From assembly GCF_020085105.1 (NCBI RefSeq), contig NC_058053.1, forward strand, positions 12,830,388-12,894,387: a stretch of 64,000 nucleotides of DNA, given 5' to 3'. Positions 13,657 to 28,000 of the stretch are shown here, one piece after another (position 1 is the first letter of the stretch; every line of letters begins with the position of its first letter). A program made the translations under genes and the position numbers. This stretch comes from Siniperca chuatsi. Lineage: Eukaryota > Chordata > Actinopteri > Centrarchiformes > Sinipercidae. The notes below the pieces were generated by a model that searched no databases, had not been told where the DNA came from, and saw nothing but the letters and a program-made list of their open reading frames with translations.

Positions 13657-14639
13657 TCTCTACGATGTTTGTCTGATGGTATCTCTTATTTTCTCTGATC
13701 ATAAATGTCACAGTATCTCTCCTGTGTAGCGTTCTGTTGAAGAAATGGCCTTCACAACCCAAATATCCTTCACTGATGCCTTTTTATCTATTAGAAGAGG
13801 TGTGAATCTCTACAACACAACAACCTTTGATATTCATACCAAGAATCAAGCCAACCCGACCTCTCCAAAACCAGCACCCACCCCCACATAATCCCATAAC
13901 AATGAAGAAAATTATATTAATGCACCGAGAAGCTGGAGGTCTGGTAACCAGAGGCGAAGGGGCTCAGCTGTCATTTACATGCTAATGGTGTTAGTGGAGG
14001 CGATGACAATGGGGCCGGGACAGGGGGCCACGCTGTGTTGCTGGTGGAGGAGGTTTTTGAGGGCCCAAAGAGTGGCGCAGCACAACCCTACAACAGCAAT
14101 ACAACCCTTCGGTGTGGAAAACCATCTGCTGGTCCTCATATGGTCCAGCTACCAGGTCCATTTACACACTGCTTAACGCACGTGTCTGTTTGACGCTCCT
14201 CCTCCTCTTCTTCCTCTTTTCAAACACAAATTAGTCTGTCTTATTTCCTACTGCTGAGCTGGTGGTGTTGTGCACCTGGTTTTGGTCGCCATTAAATATC
14301 TCGATGAAATGAGATTCTGCCTTTTTGTTTTCATTATCAGCATTATGAGCTGCAGCTATTGTTTGGGGACATTTCTGTGTGTTTTGAGTTGAAATATTCA
14401 GATATTCTGTGTATTATCCAGATACAGATTACAATGTACTAGGTCTTTATTGACATGTTGTGTTACTGAGAGCAGGATTCAAGGCTAGAACGTAAGAAAC
14501 CTTTATTTTTCACCCACACTCTCACTGTGTAGTGTAGGTGTAATGTCCTCTATTTAGATGCAATTGAAAGGTTGGTGTGGGTGTATTTTAACTTTAGCTA
14601 TTCAGAGAAAAATAAGAATAACCCCTGAAGTATACCGGT

Positions 14640-15455
14640 AACCACACCAATCAACTCTCATGTCTGTATGCTAAATATGAAGCTACAGCAAGTTAGCTTA
14701 GCAAGAAATGGTCCGGCACATAACTCCCCGTAAAAAGGCTAATGGTCATTTTTACATTACTGTCTGTGTATGCAAGATATTAGCGTGTGAGTTAGTTACC
14801 TTTAAAGGTGCTGGAAGGCAGATTCATACCTTCAGACAGACCCAGGCTTGTCATGGTTTGAGGGTTTATGTATGAGTTCCTGTTTTATTTTGAAAGACTC
14901 TCCTTCCTTCATGTGTCTGGTAGTTTTGCTTCCTGTCTTTGTTTGCTTTTCCTGCGAGTTCTGATTAGTCTCACCTGTGTCTCGTTGTCTCCCTTCACCT
15001 GAGTGTATTTAGTCTGTGTGCTTCCGTTGTTTGTTGGATTGTTGTTGTACTGTGTCAAGCTTTGTAGTGCTTACCCTGTGTATTTCGTTAAGTGTCCTGA
15101 CCTTGGTTTCTTGTGTATTCTTTAGTACTTATTTTTGGTTTCTCTTGGACCTTGCATGGATGTTGGATTTTGGACTTTGCCTGCTCCCTGTCTGAATTGT
15201 TTTTCCTTTATTGGAATGCCTGAAATCTGTGTAAGCCTTTTGTGTTCTTATCATTAAATTGTTGAACTGCACCTGCTCTGCCTACTTGACTGCATTTGGG
15301 TCTAAACCCCTACTACCCTGCTTGACATACTGCAACAAGGCTAACTGTTTTCCCCCTTTTTCCAGTATTTATGTTAAGCTTAGCTAACCGACTGCTGGCT
15401 TCAGCTTCAATCAATCTTAATGTGTTTCTCAAAATGTCAACCTATCTCTTTAGGT
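14640..15455. mobile_element. Second copy of the same MITE-like family, split by another repeat
   Basis: Left part (CTCTCATGTCTGTATGCTAA, GAAGCTACAG, TTAGCTTAGC) and right part (TTTATGTTAAGCTTAGCTAA, TCTCAAAATGTCAACC) correspond to the two ends of the 38.6 kb element. Between them an unrelated sequence of about 470 bp is inserted at roughly 14,855-15,330. Confidence 0.6.
14855..15330. mobile_element. Interspersed repeat nested in the MITE-like copy
   Basis: T-rich sequence with CACCTGTGTCTCGTTGTCTC, then TTGGACTTTGCCTGCTCCCT, a type I recall as common in teleost genomes. No coding frame. Class not determined; its borders are set by where the host MITE similarity stops and resumes. Confidence 0.45.
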
Positions 15456-18400
15456 AATATTTTCTAAAATACACTCATTAGACATCCCTGGGCTGTATCT
15501 GTGTATAGACAGTTTTAGCCTGTTTGGACATTTACATTACTGCCTCTTGTCTGTTTCTGTGTATACTTGTGTTTAAAAAATAAATAAATAAAAGTGAAAT
15601 AAAATGTGGAAAGTTGTTGGTCATTAGTTCACGGAAGGATATGAAATATATTGGCTACAGCCACAGTGGAAAAACGTGTGTGCCAGAATAGGTGTAAGTG
15701 TCATGTAACTTGCCATCCAGAGGAAAATAAAAGACCAAGAATAGTCTCATAGAGGCATGATTAAAGTATAGCCAATCAACTGTGAAACAAACCAATTATT
15801 GTGTAGTTAGAGGGGAAAGTTTCAGACATTTTAGAAACTCTGAATAAGGAAAATACGAAGAGCTTGTACAAGTTTCTAAAACTTATCATTGCTTTTTCTA
15901 CTTGAGTTACAGGATGATGTGTTTCTGAGGATATTTTCCTTCAAGCTCTCCACACACATTAATGGATCCACAAAGCTTGTCCTGGGGCACCATAATGGCT
16001 AAGATCTCATAATGCAATAATTACCCCGAAACCAATTTTATTTTTATTTTTTTATGGCTGACAGGCATTTAGATTTTGAGAGCTTACGTCCCATGTTTTT
16101 TCAGTCATATCTGCTAGAAGCAATCTGGGTCCAGCGTTGGCCTAGTTCTGTCCCTCTATTTTGGGCAGCCCATTAGAAAGTATTAAACGGAGAACAATGC
16201 AATTTTTGAGTGGCAGCATTATAAAATACTCTCGCAGATGAGAGCCACATCTGTCCAAAGTGTTGTGGGAGAGGACTGGAGCGCCATCAATCATGTGACT
16301 GTAGACTGTGATACTAATCAGCCTGCGACTAATGCAGACAGAGAGGAAATAGTGTTATGATGTTACAACTTCTTAATGTCACATCTGTAGTTTCTCTGTA
16401 ATTCCATAATTTCCTGAATAGCATGAGGGTTGGGTACTTGAATCGACATGATTTAAAACAGCAGTTTGTGTGTCCTCAAAGTGCAAGTGATTGTAAGCTC
16501 CCACTGGACACTCAGGCCACCTGCTTTTGATGAATTCCTCAAGCGGTTTTAGCTGTATTGACCTTTTGAAATGGGGACACAGTCTCTGCACAGGTGGTTT
16601 TGTTTGATGCCATGTCAGGATGAAAAGAATAGAAATTACTCTTTTCATCATGTTTAATATTCTAATAAAATGTCCGGTATCTAAAGTGGCGACACAAGAA
16701 CACGTCCCTTTGACAGTTCAAAATGAATCATCCTTTGTCCTGTTTATGAAAATCAAAAAGAATAAAAGTTGTGGGAGAAAATATTTAACAAACTTAAAGG
16801 CAGACACTAGAGAAGGCAACCATATTAACTTCACTGGCTTTCAAAGCCAGCATAGGCATCCCTGACATCCTCTAACTCTTTGATGTGATTAAGATGGATT
16901 CAGACTTTCCCTCAGTGCACAAAACCACACAATTTCTCTGCTAATGGCCACTATCAAACCCCTGAAAAGTAAGAAGACGAATGTGTGTAAACTAATTTAA
17001 TTCAGGATCTTTGTGAATGATGGTCTTCATCAGTCCTTGAGTGGGAAATGGAAAGTCCAATATCTTAAACGTGCAGAAGGTGTTGCAAATTTTATGTGTA
17101 TGTGTGATCATCCATCCAGTACTTTCTCCAACTACAGAATCATCGACTAATCCACAGCAACAAAGCCAACTAATCACAATAAGGTATACCACTGTGAGTC
17201 ATTCTGCCATTGCAAAAAAAAGCACTCAGGCTTTTCCACAGAAGTAGTGAATCACCAAGTAGCTTCAAGCAACACAAAGGGAATACTTTCAAACACAGCC
17301 CTGTGTATCAACACTAAAGCTTGAAGCTGTTGTCTGTGAGTTTGCAGGGAGAAAGTCACGCTCTGTGTCTAAAAGGAAAAAATGCTCTAAATCCATTTCA
17401 AAGATGAAGGCAGACAGTGACGGAAAAAAGTAATGAATATTTTACAGGCAGGGAGTGCAGAGCTGCACTCCAGGTGACACGCTCACGTTTATAGCACTTA
17501 TCAGAAACCCATCACCCATCGCGCAAAGCCATGTGTCCGATTGTTTATCAGCAGCCTGCTCGTGGGTTCCCCTGTTACCTGCATGCCGCCTGCATCAGGC
17601 CAATCACAGGGACGTTATGCTGTAAATTGGACATATAAATGGCCCTTTTGAAATGCAATGTTGCTGTTAAAGTTTGGCTCTGAATGTCTCAGACTAGAGA
17701 TGGGCAATATGAGGAAGCTGTATGTCTGCAATATAGTGCTGGTTCCCTGTAGGGAGCTGATATGGATTTTCATGATGTGCGCTGTCAAATTCTAAATATT
17801 AACCCCTTAACTTCCGGTTTCCCCCTTTCATTTCCCTTTAAGTAGCTCTAAAGCTGGAAAAATTATCTTATTCCACTCTGTTTGACAGTATCACATACTG
17901 TGTATATTCTGTATCAGCTTGTTCAAGCTCTTCATTTAAGCGACATGACGTTTATATGATGTTTATAGAAATGTTGCACATTGTTTTCTAAACATTTTCT
18001 AAAAACTTGGATCTCCACTAGAATTTAAAATAAAGTTCTGTGGATTTAAACAAAGCATGGCTACACAACATGAGTTATGAGAGTATTCCCCTCTCCCCCT
18101 TTGCCATTTATGTGTGATTTGTGGCACTTATAGAGGCCAATTATATGCCACTGTTTAAAAATGTGTTAAAAACTGTTAACATAGGCTATTATATTTATGT
18201 TTATACACAAATTGTACAGTTTTACACATAGGTTTCTGTAACTGCTCAACTTACCAAACACAGTCAGCACAGTAATCCAAAATCACGGTCACTGTCTCGC
18301 AGGATTTGTGATGTGGTTGTGTGCACAGCGAGGCCAAATTGAGGCGAAACAGGAAACACAACATTACCTGCTACCTGCATACTGTACCACACTCTTACAC

Positions 18401-19279
18401 AATTCCGGTGTCTAAAACCCAATAAACCTTTTAGAGAAAAGCATACGAAAAACAAGGATTTTTAATAATCACCAATAGCTTGAGGAATAGAAGGGACTTG
18501 AGGGCTTAATTGAATAAAATTAATGAACAAAGGCGCAATATGGTCTCTAAAGACCTGAGGCATGCATCTAAGGGTTTAAGACATATACTGAGCGATGAGT
18601 CTGTGAATGATACTCATCACAATCCTGCAGACATGCAATCACAAACATATATGGTAAGCATTTGTAATAAGTTATTTTGTGAGTATTGAACTGTCTGCAT
18701 CTATTCCATCTACCTGCATTACATTCAGACAAAAATGTATAATTCTAAACATCAGAGCAAATGCTTTTAGTTGATTCCTCCTAATGCTTTTCCTCTTACT
18801 CAGGTGAGGACTGCCAGTACTCCATTTTTTCATTTTGTCACTTAAAATCTCCTCTGAGTATTTGGGTTTTGCTCGTCTAATAACTGGCCTCTGGAGAGAA
18901 AATGCAATTGTGTGAAATTAAAAGGAAACCTCCTCGGGAAGGTAATGTGTTTGTACGTGCATCAAAAGGGAAAGAGTGGAACTGACAACATCTCTCTACA
19001 GCTTGTGTGACTCGTGCTGTGTCAACCCTGCTTGTGAGGCAGTCCTTGAACAAGGGCGTTTTTTGGTTTGGTGTGTATCTTCCTGTGTGTGTGTTTGTGA
19101 GTTCTCTGCTGCTCAAGGGGCCTGCCAATTGAATGACTTTGCTCCAAGGGATTAACAGTAACAGCAATCTATCTCTTCATGGAATGTTTTGAAAAAACTA
19201 CACGCAGTCATGTGTGGCTGCACACGCAGTCCGTCCAAAGATTTTACATGTGCTTGCATCATCATCCTTTTAATTGAGC

Positions 19280-19465
19280 TTCCTCTCCTCTGCCTGTCGC
19301 TACACTCCCTCCATGCACTCCCACTTTTTTCTCCTGTCCTTCTCTTCTCATCTCTTCTTTTCTCTCCTTCTCTTCTCTCCTTTTCTCGCCTCATCTCTTC
19401 TCTACTTCTCTCCTCTCCTCTCCTCTTCTCTCGCCTCCACATCTCTCCTTTTCTTCTCTTCTCCC
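19280..19465. repeat. Pyrimidine-rich (CTCTT)n-like low-complexity tract
   Basis: Nearly pure C/T on the plus strand with imperfect TCTCTTCTC and CTCCT units. Overlapping open frames on both strands are simple products of this composition. Confidence 0.85.
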
Positions 19466-20204
19466 ACTCTGCGTTGTCATACAGGCTCTCCAGCAATCAG
19501 TTGCACACTCCTCCTCTTCATCACTGAGCAGAATAATCACTGTACATTTATATAAACTGATTAGCATTTCATCCTTGGTTTTCTCTCAGCACAAGCGGAG
19601 TACAAATAATCAATAGACACAATGCAGGGAAAAAGAGAAGCATGGAGAAATCAATCTTGGCTCAAAGCCAAGGTGAGAGATACACTTGCATGGTTATAAA
19701 ATCAGCTGCTAGATGAAGTGTGGAAAAAGAAGACTGTCTGGGACAGAGGCCCAGAGGACATCGCTAGTATGGATCAATAAAAGGAAGAATAGGGGTCAGA
19801 AGTGGAGGGGCTTGACTCTAACCTGTATTGTATTTCTTACACCATTGTATGCAAAACTACAATTGAGGCACAGGTCATCTTTTAATTGTCTCCAGTTCTA
19901 ACTCTGCCACCTCCATTCTTCCACTCGCTTTATTTTTTTTTCTCTTGCTTTTGTGTAATTTTTCTGTGCCAGTGTAAGAAAGTACAGGTTACAAAGGAGG
20001 GAATGTGAGAAACAAAGAACATTCCTCAAGACATTTCAGAGGAGACAAACAACCACAGCTAAAGTAGTGAGTAGTCAGTTTCTCACTTTGCTTTTCTAGT
20101 CTACCCAATCTCTGGAGAACATTAGTCATCAAGTCTGAGTGCTTTTCAAAGAAGATGTAAACTTTCTTTTTGCAGATAAATGCTCAAATGTTTCAAAGTG
20201 CAAT

Positions 20205-20265
20205 GAGATAACTTCTGTTATGAATTGGCGCTATATAAATAAAACTGAATTGAATTGAATTGAAA
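20205..20265 (+). repeat. Retroelement 3' tail with (GAATT)n
   Basis: GGCGCTATATAAATAAAACT followed by GAATT units is a tail I recall from fish L2-type LINEs or SINEs. The body of the element is not recognisable. Confidence 0.5.
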
Positions 20266-22094
20266 AACCACTGGCTACAAAAGACAACCCGAAGGAGAAA
20301 AAAGTGAGTTTCATTAAGATTTATTCATATGAAAATAATATACCGTAACAATTATAAGAACGTAAGACATGTTTTAAACTGCATTAAGAGGGATTGTGTT
20401 CAGTGTCATGTCAAGGGCTGTCCCTGAATAAAAAACATTTTATTTGAATAACAGATACAGGATTTGTTCGCTCTTTGAAACACTCCGAATCATAAATTTG
20501 TTTGTTCGGCAAATTAATGCAGTCATGCAATATGACTATATATTATTACATTATTATTTTTACATCTAGTGTAGCATTGTAGCAATACATATTTGTGAAT
20601 AATTTAGTGATTTTTGCAGATAACTTTCCAGGAAATAACTCTTTACATAAAAAGAGAAAATTTAAAAGACCCAGCCCATCTTCACTTTACTAATAAGGGG
20701 CTGTCTCACATATTTTCTATTTGAGTGCATTTCTTATAATCAAGTCCATCACAACATCTATTCAGTGTCCTATTCCATACTGTAATCTCCTTTTAAAGGT
20801 GCATCTGCCCTGTAGTACAAAATAACTGACATATTAGTCTAGCCTAGCCTGCACACCTTTCCCGAACTACAGTTTCAGCTGCCATCACAAGACATTTCAC
20901 TGTCAAGCCCAAAAAGCAAATACCAATGCAGTTTTATTATTATATATGTTTATATATATATATGAGATATATTCCTTCTTCACTATGTGTCTTACTAGTT
21001 TCTGCTGTGACAACATGACTCCTTCTTTTGTCACTGTAGCTCTGCCAGAGAGACGTCTGTGCTATTTAATTTCTTGGCTGCTAATAGAGGTCAGTACAAG
21101 TCATGTTGTGCTTAACGCCCCATTTAACCTTGAACAGCATTGCAGTTCTGTCCGGCTTGTACAGAAAAGGTGGTCAGAACAATGTGTCAATGTCTGATAA
21201 ATGGGGTTTGGAAGCTATGAGAGTATCCTTGGTCCTCGCTGGCAGGTACAGCGGAATGTGCTTCTGTGTTATCCTTGATTGTCGAACACTGTCCTACCTA
21301 CTTACCGCTTGTGTTGGTGTCCGTAAAGTGCACACAAACTGTGGGCCGGGAATCTTTTTTATTAATGTGATAAAACCAGGTGTGTCCCGGAAGCTCGGAG
21401 TACTAAACGTGTTAAAAGGCTGATGTGCTTTAGGCCCATGAGAGGTAGCTGGCCTTGTACTTATTATGCTAAGTGTCAGAATTGCTAATGTGGGTGTGGG
21501 TGGAGCCACTGACCAGAGAACAAGAAATGGCACGCTTATCTGCCACTTAAATGCTGAATTAATAAAGTCAGACAGACGACTGGAAAACATTAAGAATTAC
21601 CTAACTGCTCATTATCATCAAGAAACCTACTTACACCACCTTTGTTCATACATAATTTAGCTCCAGTAATATATACCTAAAGAGAAGTCTTACTTGACGG
21701 AGGTGCACCTACTATAGAGTCCTTTTGTATTTTAGGTTTTTCACTGTATAATTACCATGTACAAGAGGTCTATTTGGTCCACTGCGCATGTGCTTGATAT
21801 TCCTGGGCTTCCTCTTTCTCCTGTATCGTAATAAGTTCTAGAAATTTACTCCATGCAGGGTATGTGGACAGAGGAGAGGCTGTGTGTGAGTGCAGACGTA
21901 CAATCCTTGGCCACCTGCAGGAAAACAAATTCAACTTAAAACAACACGGCAAAGCCGTGATGAAGCGTTAGAGAGGGGTTTGTGTCCTATCGGTCCATGT
22001 AAAATAAATCTTCGAGTGTTATTCTCATCAATAATGATTCTGCTCTGTAGATCACGCTCCCTCACAGTTGGTGTCCATGTCGATGTTGTGTCAG

Positions 22095-25000
22095 TTACAC
22101 AGTTGTTTCGATCTTTTCGATGATCTCTATCATAGACTTGGAGGGGGAGAGCAGAGAGCAGTCGTCCTGATCCCAGAGGCTGCCGGGGCTGGAGTTCCCA
22201 TCTGTGCTCAGCTCGTCCTCCTCCTCCTCCTCCTCCTCCTCACTCTCCTCCTCGCAGGACTCCAGGTAGTGCAGACCCAGCGCGTTGATGCCGGAGTCCT
22301 CGGAGCTGGACGGAGAGGAGCAGTGGTCCATTTTGGGGCCTTTGATCTTATCCACGGGCGAGGGTTTGTGTTCACTGTACACCTGTTGGACTGGCTGCAC
22401 AGGTGCAGGTGCGGGTGCGGGTGCGGGTGCGGGTGCATGTTGGGTTGGCAGCGCGGGCTTCACTGGTTGCCGACGCTGAGTGGGATTTTGGTGCATCTGA
22501 GGTGTAGCGGGAGCAGGTGGGGGAGGGGTAGGAGGATGAGGTGGTTCTGGTAAGGGAGGTGGTGGGCGCTGCACGTAGCACATCTTCCCATTAATGCGTT
22601 TGACAATGTAGTCGTCCACAAACAGATCCGCGATGACACAGTACTTGGGCGACTCCAGGTGAGGTGGGGACTGGAAGTATGGGGCGAGCTTCAGGAAGCG
22701 CTCAGCCAGAGAGACGGACAGGTCCATGGTGTTACTGTACTCTGTCCCAACAGGTGGCACGGCTGTGGTGGGCAGATGGCACACATTGGTCATGGGCTGG
22801 TACACGTATTTGCCTAAAAGGGGGGAAGAAAAAAAACAGTTGTTTAGATGTTACTTCATGACAAAATAACAGGCTGGGGAGAATCATAAATCAAATTTTG
22901 GATATTAAAGCTGCTATAACCAATAATGAATCAAATGGCTTTGTTTATGTGAAAGGTGTCGCTCATAGTGATGAAACCACAGAAAATTATCACCCGATTC
23001 CGCAGTTCCCCTCAGCTCTAAAAAGTGTTGTAGTGTCTTTCAACTCATTAGTTTTAGTTTTTAGGCCCGCATCTTTACTGTTTGGTTCACTCTCACCGCT
23101 CTCATGAGCGTCATTTTCGGCAGCTGTTTTCAGCGAAAAAGCTCTGATAAACCCACTGTACACTTCCTGCTCAGCACCAAACAGCAGACAAAGTTAATGA
23201 CTAGCTGGTGAACATAATGGAGCATTTAGCATCTAAAGAGGCAGATATTTCTGGAGTTGTTAGAGACCCCAACCGGGCTAAAAGAAGAATGAATATTGGA
23301 CTTAATACATTCATTAGGTGGCCAGAAACACAACTTCAAATGAATGATATTGTTGCTGTGTCAGCTGAATGTTTTAAAAAGCAACTGTTAGCCAGTATGT
23401 TCACCATATCAACTTAAAAGGTGATAATAGGTCAGTGTTGTGTTTACAACACTGTTGTGTTGCTTGTTTCTGCTTGAATAAATAAATTAGTAAATAAATA
23501 CAAATTATGGCACCACGTGGAAGCATTTGGCAGGAATCCCAGCAGCAGCATGTATATGCACTTTGAAAATGGTACCTCATGTAAATAAGCTTTACTTTTA
23601 AAGACACGGTAAAAGAAAAATGCATTTTACAACTTGTTATCCTGTATTTCTGCGTTAATTATCTTTTCGTAAATGGTAATAATTATCTCTTGGTAAATAT
23701 CAAATATAAAACCCCTGTGAACCATTCCCATAACGTAAAGCCACACTTGACCCTTAGCTCATAGGTTGTTGTAGCTAGCAGAGCAATATAATAGTAATAT
23801 TAATAGTGTAAAAACATGTGTTTTCAGTCAGTGTCGATGAAGGACGCAGTTTTTGAAGATGCCAAAAATGGGTTTGGTAGGAACGAGTGAATAGTGTGTC
23901 TGTGATAACCATCATCTGTCCTTTCTTGGAGGCGGTAGCAATTTTCACATCACAAAGCATTTCATGCTGCCAAAGGCAAAAATACCTGTCTTGCCACCAC
24001 CATTTGAGGTGGAGCTGCAGCCAGATTATAACATAGTTTAAATTTTAGGCCATCCAGAGCAGTGCAGCAATCATTTTTGACCCTTAGAAACTGATGCAAG
24101 ACATAATTCAAAAATTATGAAATAACATACAGGATTAAGGTCCATATAACAACGTTTACAGGTCAGAAATCAGGATGTGGTGCTGATTACTAACACAATG
24201 GATTAGAATGGTATAATATACTGTATAGTGTCACATAAATCCTCCATGAGATAAAGACCATTCATTTGTTCTGGAAAGTGGCCATATTCATAAACAAATT
24301 GTCTAACGCTTTCCATGTGCGTTATGCCTCCCCATTTTGACAACTCATGTACTGGTGGTGATTGTGCAAAATGACTGCTCCCAAATGTTGCTCATTGTTT
24401 GCAGCCCACTGCCTCCAACTCTGAGCCGTGCTGCTTGAATAGTGTGGCTCAGATGTGTGTTTAACTGGCTCCCTGGAGACAGAGAAACTACAAAAGATGA
24501 CAGGCCTACGCATCACTTCCTCTCACTCTGTGTCCATGCCTTTTGTTTCATTGGCTGGGGGTGCCATTCAATCAGAATATTTTCCCGGGTTACATTGAAA
24601 ACATCAAACTACTTCAAAGTAGGGACGTGGCTCTGTTTTGCATTGCTGTATGGACAAAGTGACTTTGTAATGCTGATGAGACATTTTTCCACCACACAAG
24701 ATATTTGGTAAATCAAGTAAATTAAGTAAATCAGCTGAACATCCGTGATATTTTCTTCCCACAAGAATAGTTCACCTCTTCATTAAAGGACACAAAACTT
24801 CATCACCCACCCATGTAAAGCAATTAAAAAAGGCTGTGACTGAAGCTTGATGTCCGTATACTTTGTAAACATTGTTAACAGAAAACACAGGAGCTAATGT
24901 CGCTACAGACAAAACGGGGAATAGTAGCCGTCCTCTGTTGAATAACAGAAACTCAATGATCCACGTTCAGAATGAGACAAGCCCATTCAGGCAAGACAAG

Positions 25001-28000
25001 ATAGTGGCAACAAAGAGCTAAAGCTGTGGAAGGCAATGTGTTGACATTTAGTTTTTAGCATATTACATCTAATTGCATCCATCCATCTGGAGTTTCAAAT
25101 ACCAAGAGCAATACTGGGGGACAGACAGATGCATAGGCAGACAACAAAACAGACAGACATATGGAGCTAACACTACACCAACACTAGTTGTCCTCAGCAG
25201 CACTGCAAAAGAAACACGACTTGTCTGTAGATTTACAAGGTGTTTGCACTAAGTTCGAAATATCACTGTTTCCCTCCGCCCCAGAGGAGCGTATGTTATG
25301 CGTGAGATTAATCTCACAAAAGGAGAAAAGGAGAATCTTCACATGTTAAGAAAACAAAAACAGAAAAACAAAACACAACTTTTCCAATACTTGCACTGCA
25401 AGATACTCTGATTTGGATTATTACAAATACTGTACGATTACAAATACTATTATTATTACAAATACTGAAGGTGGTGGTAGTTAGGCACGTAGAACTGCAA
25501 CAATTAGTCGATTCATCGATTAGTCGTTTGACAGAAAATTAATCTGCGACTATTTTGATAATAATCATTTTAGTCGTTTTTTAAAGCAAAAATGCCAAAC
25601 ATTTGCTGGTTTTCTCAGATTTGAGGATTTGAAGCTTAGACAAAGACATTAATAGATTAATCAAGACAATAATTGGCAGATTAATCAATAATGAAAACTA
25701 TTGTTATTTGTATCCCTAATCGGGTGATTTCCTTTCACACACCTTTAATTTTAAATTCCTGCCAAAATGCCGGTTGCTAGAAGTGTCTTATCCTGCATAT
25801 GTATCAATTAGGAGCAACAATGTCCAACATAAATTGACACAACAACAGACACAGCAAATGTCTCAACAAATCTGGACAGACGAGCTAATGTAGAGATGTG
25901 ATTTCCGTGTCCCTTTACTGTTCAGACTGTCCACTAAGAAAAATACAAACACTAACTGACAGCCAGTGAGCACGGTCTATGCAGCTTTATTGATATTCAG
26001 TTGTCCTTCTGTGTTGCCCAGTGCTGGATCCCTCGCATGACAGTGTCAGCTGTTAAGCGGCCTCTGCACCTCTTTGTATTTCCATATTAACAAAGATCAG
26101 ATGTCCTCAAAAGAAAGAAAAGATTTGCTAAATTCTCAGTTCCTGAAGACATTTTGCCATCCCCCACTTCTTTGTTTAGATTTATGACGTGCCATAATTT
26201 TCTGCTGTGCACTGTGGTTTTAAGGAAATGTTACTTAGAAAAGAGGAAATGGTGCATTTGTGGACTATATTCCGTGGATTAATACACATTTAGTGGGCTG
26301 AGTATTTACGGCAGCAGGATGACACAGAGGAATATGCTATAACAGGCTCTGGCTGCACAGAAAATACTTGTTTTCCTTTTGTCTTTCAATGGGATTGCAA
26401 AATGTAGAGTTTCACCAGACTTATTCTTTATTAGCGAAGGTTAAAAGGCAAATCCACCCAAAAATGGTATAAAACAGCTACAGGTGATGTATCGTACATT
26501 TACATGTTTTTCAGAATTTTTTTTCCCCCTAAAGATAACTGGGCAAACATAGACAACATGATGTTACCAGACATTTGCCAGCCCTGCTATGAAGAAGACT
26601 GACAGAATAAAAAGAAACTTCAACAGTAAATGTAAGGGTTTTGAGTCAGTGCTTCAGAATCAAAAATAGGAGCTTCTCTGCAGACCCACCACTTTACACC
26701 TACAATCATACTGAGAAAAATCAACTGCAGAGGAAAAACAGGCACAATGTTTTCCACTGACAGCAGCCTCAATAGACCAGAATAATATGCAGCCACAGGA
26801 TATGTTGCACTTTGAGTAAGGCAAATGACTCCTTTCTTTTTTTTCCCAACTGGAAGGCCTTTCATCACACTATCATTAATATAGCTGAAAGCAACAAGTT
26901 CACTGGAGATGGATGAAAGGAATTCTGGGGGATGTAGGAGACTAACTACAAGAGATGTAAATGAGGTTGGGTACATCAAAAGAGGAAGTAACAGCTCTTC
27001 ATTACAAAAATGTAATTATGAATTCAGGATATCTATAGTTTAAGGTGACTCTTTCCCCTACTTTTACAGTTAAGGAATGAACTTTGTCCTTGGAAATACA
27101 AAGAAAGGTGTCCAAAGATCTACAATATATATTAGGGACACTTGGGATTAATTATTTTAGTCAGTGTAAGAATTAATTAGCTTCATTTAAGTGCTGGAAC
27201 ACGGACTTAGAGAATGTTATTTACAGCCTGAAGATGTTTTTAAAAATACATTTATGGGGAAAATCAAGAGTTCAAGAGGTTAATGAGACAGTGAGAGAAC
27301 AGGTAGCTCATTCCTGGGAAGTTTCAGATTGTTCTCTAAGGAGGGAGTAGAGTGGAGGAGGTATGAGGAGCACCAACTCCTCCTCCCACCTGTCTCCATC
27401 TTGCATGCCTTCACCGCTCTCTCCTGGGCCTGTGGCCGGCCGACGGCTGCACAGTCTGGTTTGATACAGGAGATAGTCTCTCTGAATAATGCAGCATGGA
27501 GTCTTTCACTCTCTCACAGAGCTTCGATATTTTTAAATTTCAGCTCCACTGTCGCTCTAGAGACTGTAGCCGGGAAGGAAAATACTTGGAGATTGAGGTT
27601 TATTGTCGACAAACTCAACATGTAGTCAAGATGAATGGGCATGACTGTCACACAGATTGTCATTTTAATATCAGCTTATATCAAAGCCTCAGTAGAGACT
27701 GAGTCATTAACATCCCCCTCAGTTTGATTTTTTGTACGTTTGAGCCGAAGCCAGCAGTCTTTATGTGCAGACTGAGCAGATCTTCTACTGTAAATGCAAC
27801 ACACCAGTTCAAAGCAGCATGTTGGCAAAACCAGGTGAACAAAAACAATCATTTTAGCAGATTATCATCATTTATCAACAGCTGCTGCACCCATTTGTCC
27901 GGTGGATACGGTCCGCTCACACATCCGCTGCTCTTTGTGTTTAAATCTCTCCCAACAAAGGGGCTGCAGCCGCAGCAACAACATAAGTTTCAGGTTTCAG

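Noticed and set aside
19152-19555. Overlapping frames rich in Arg/Glu or Ser/Leu on opposite strands.
   Set aside because: They are products of the pyrimidine-rich tract.
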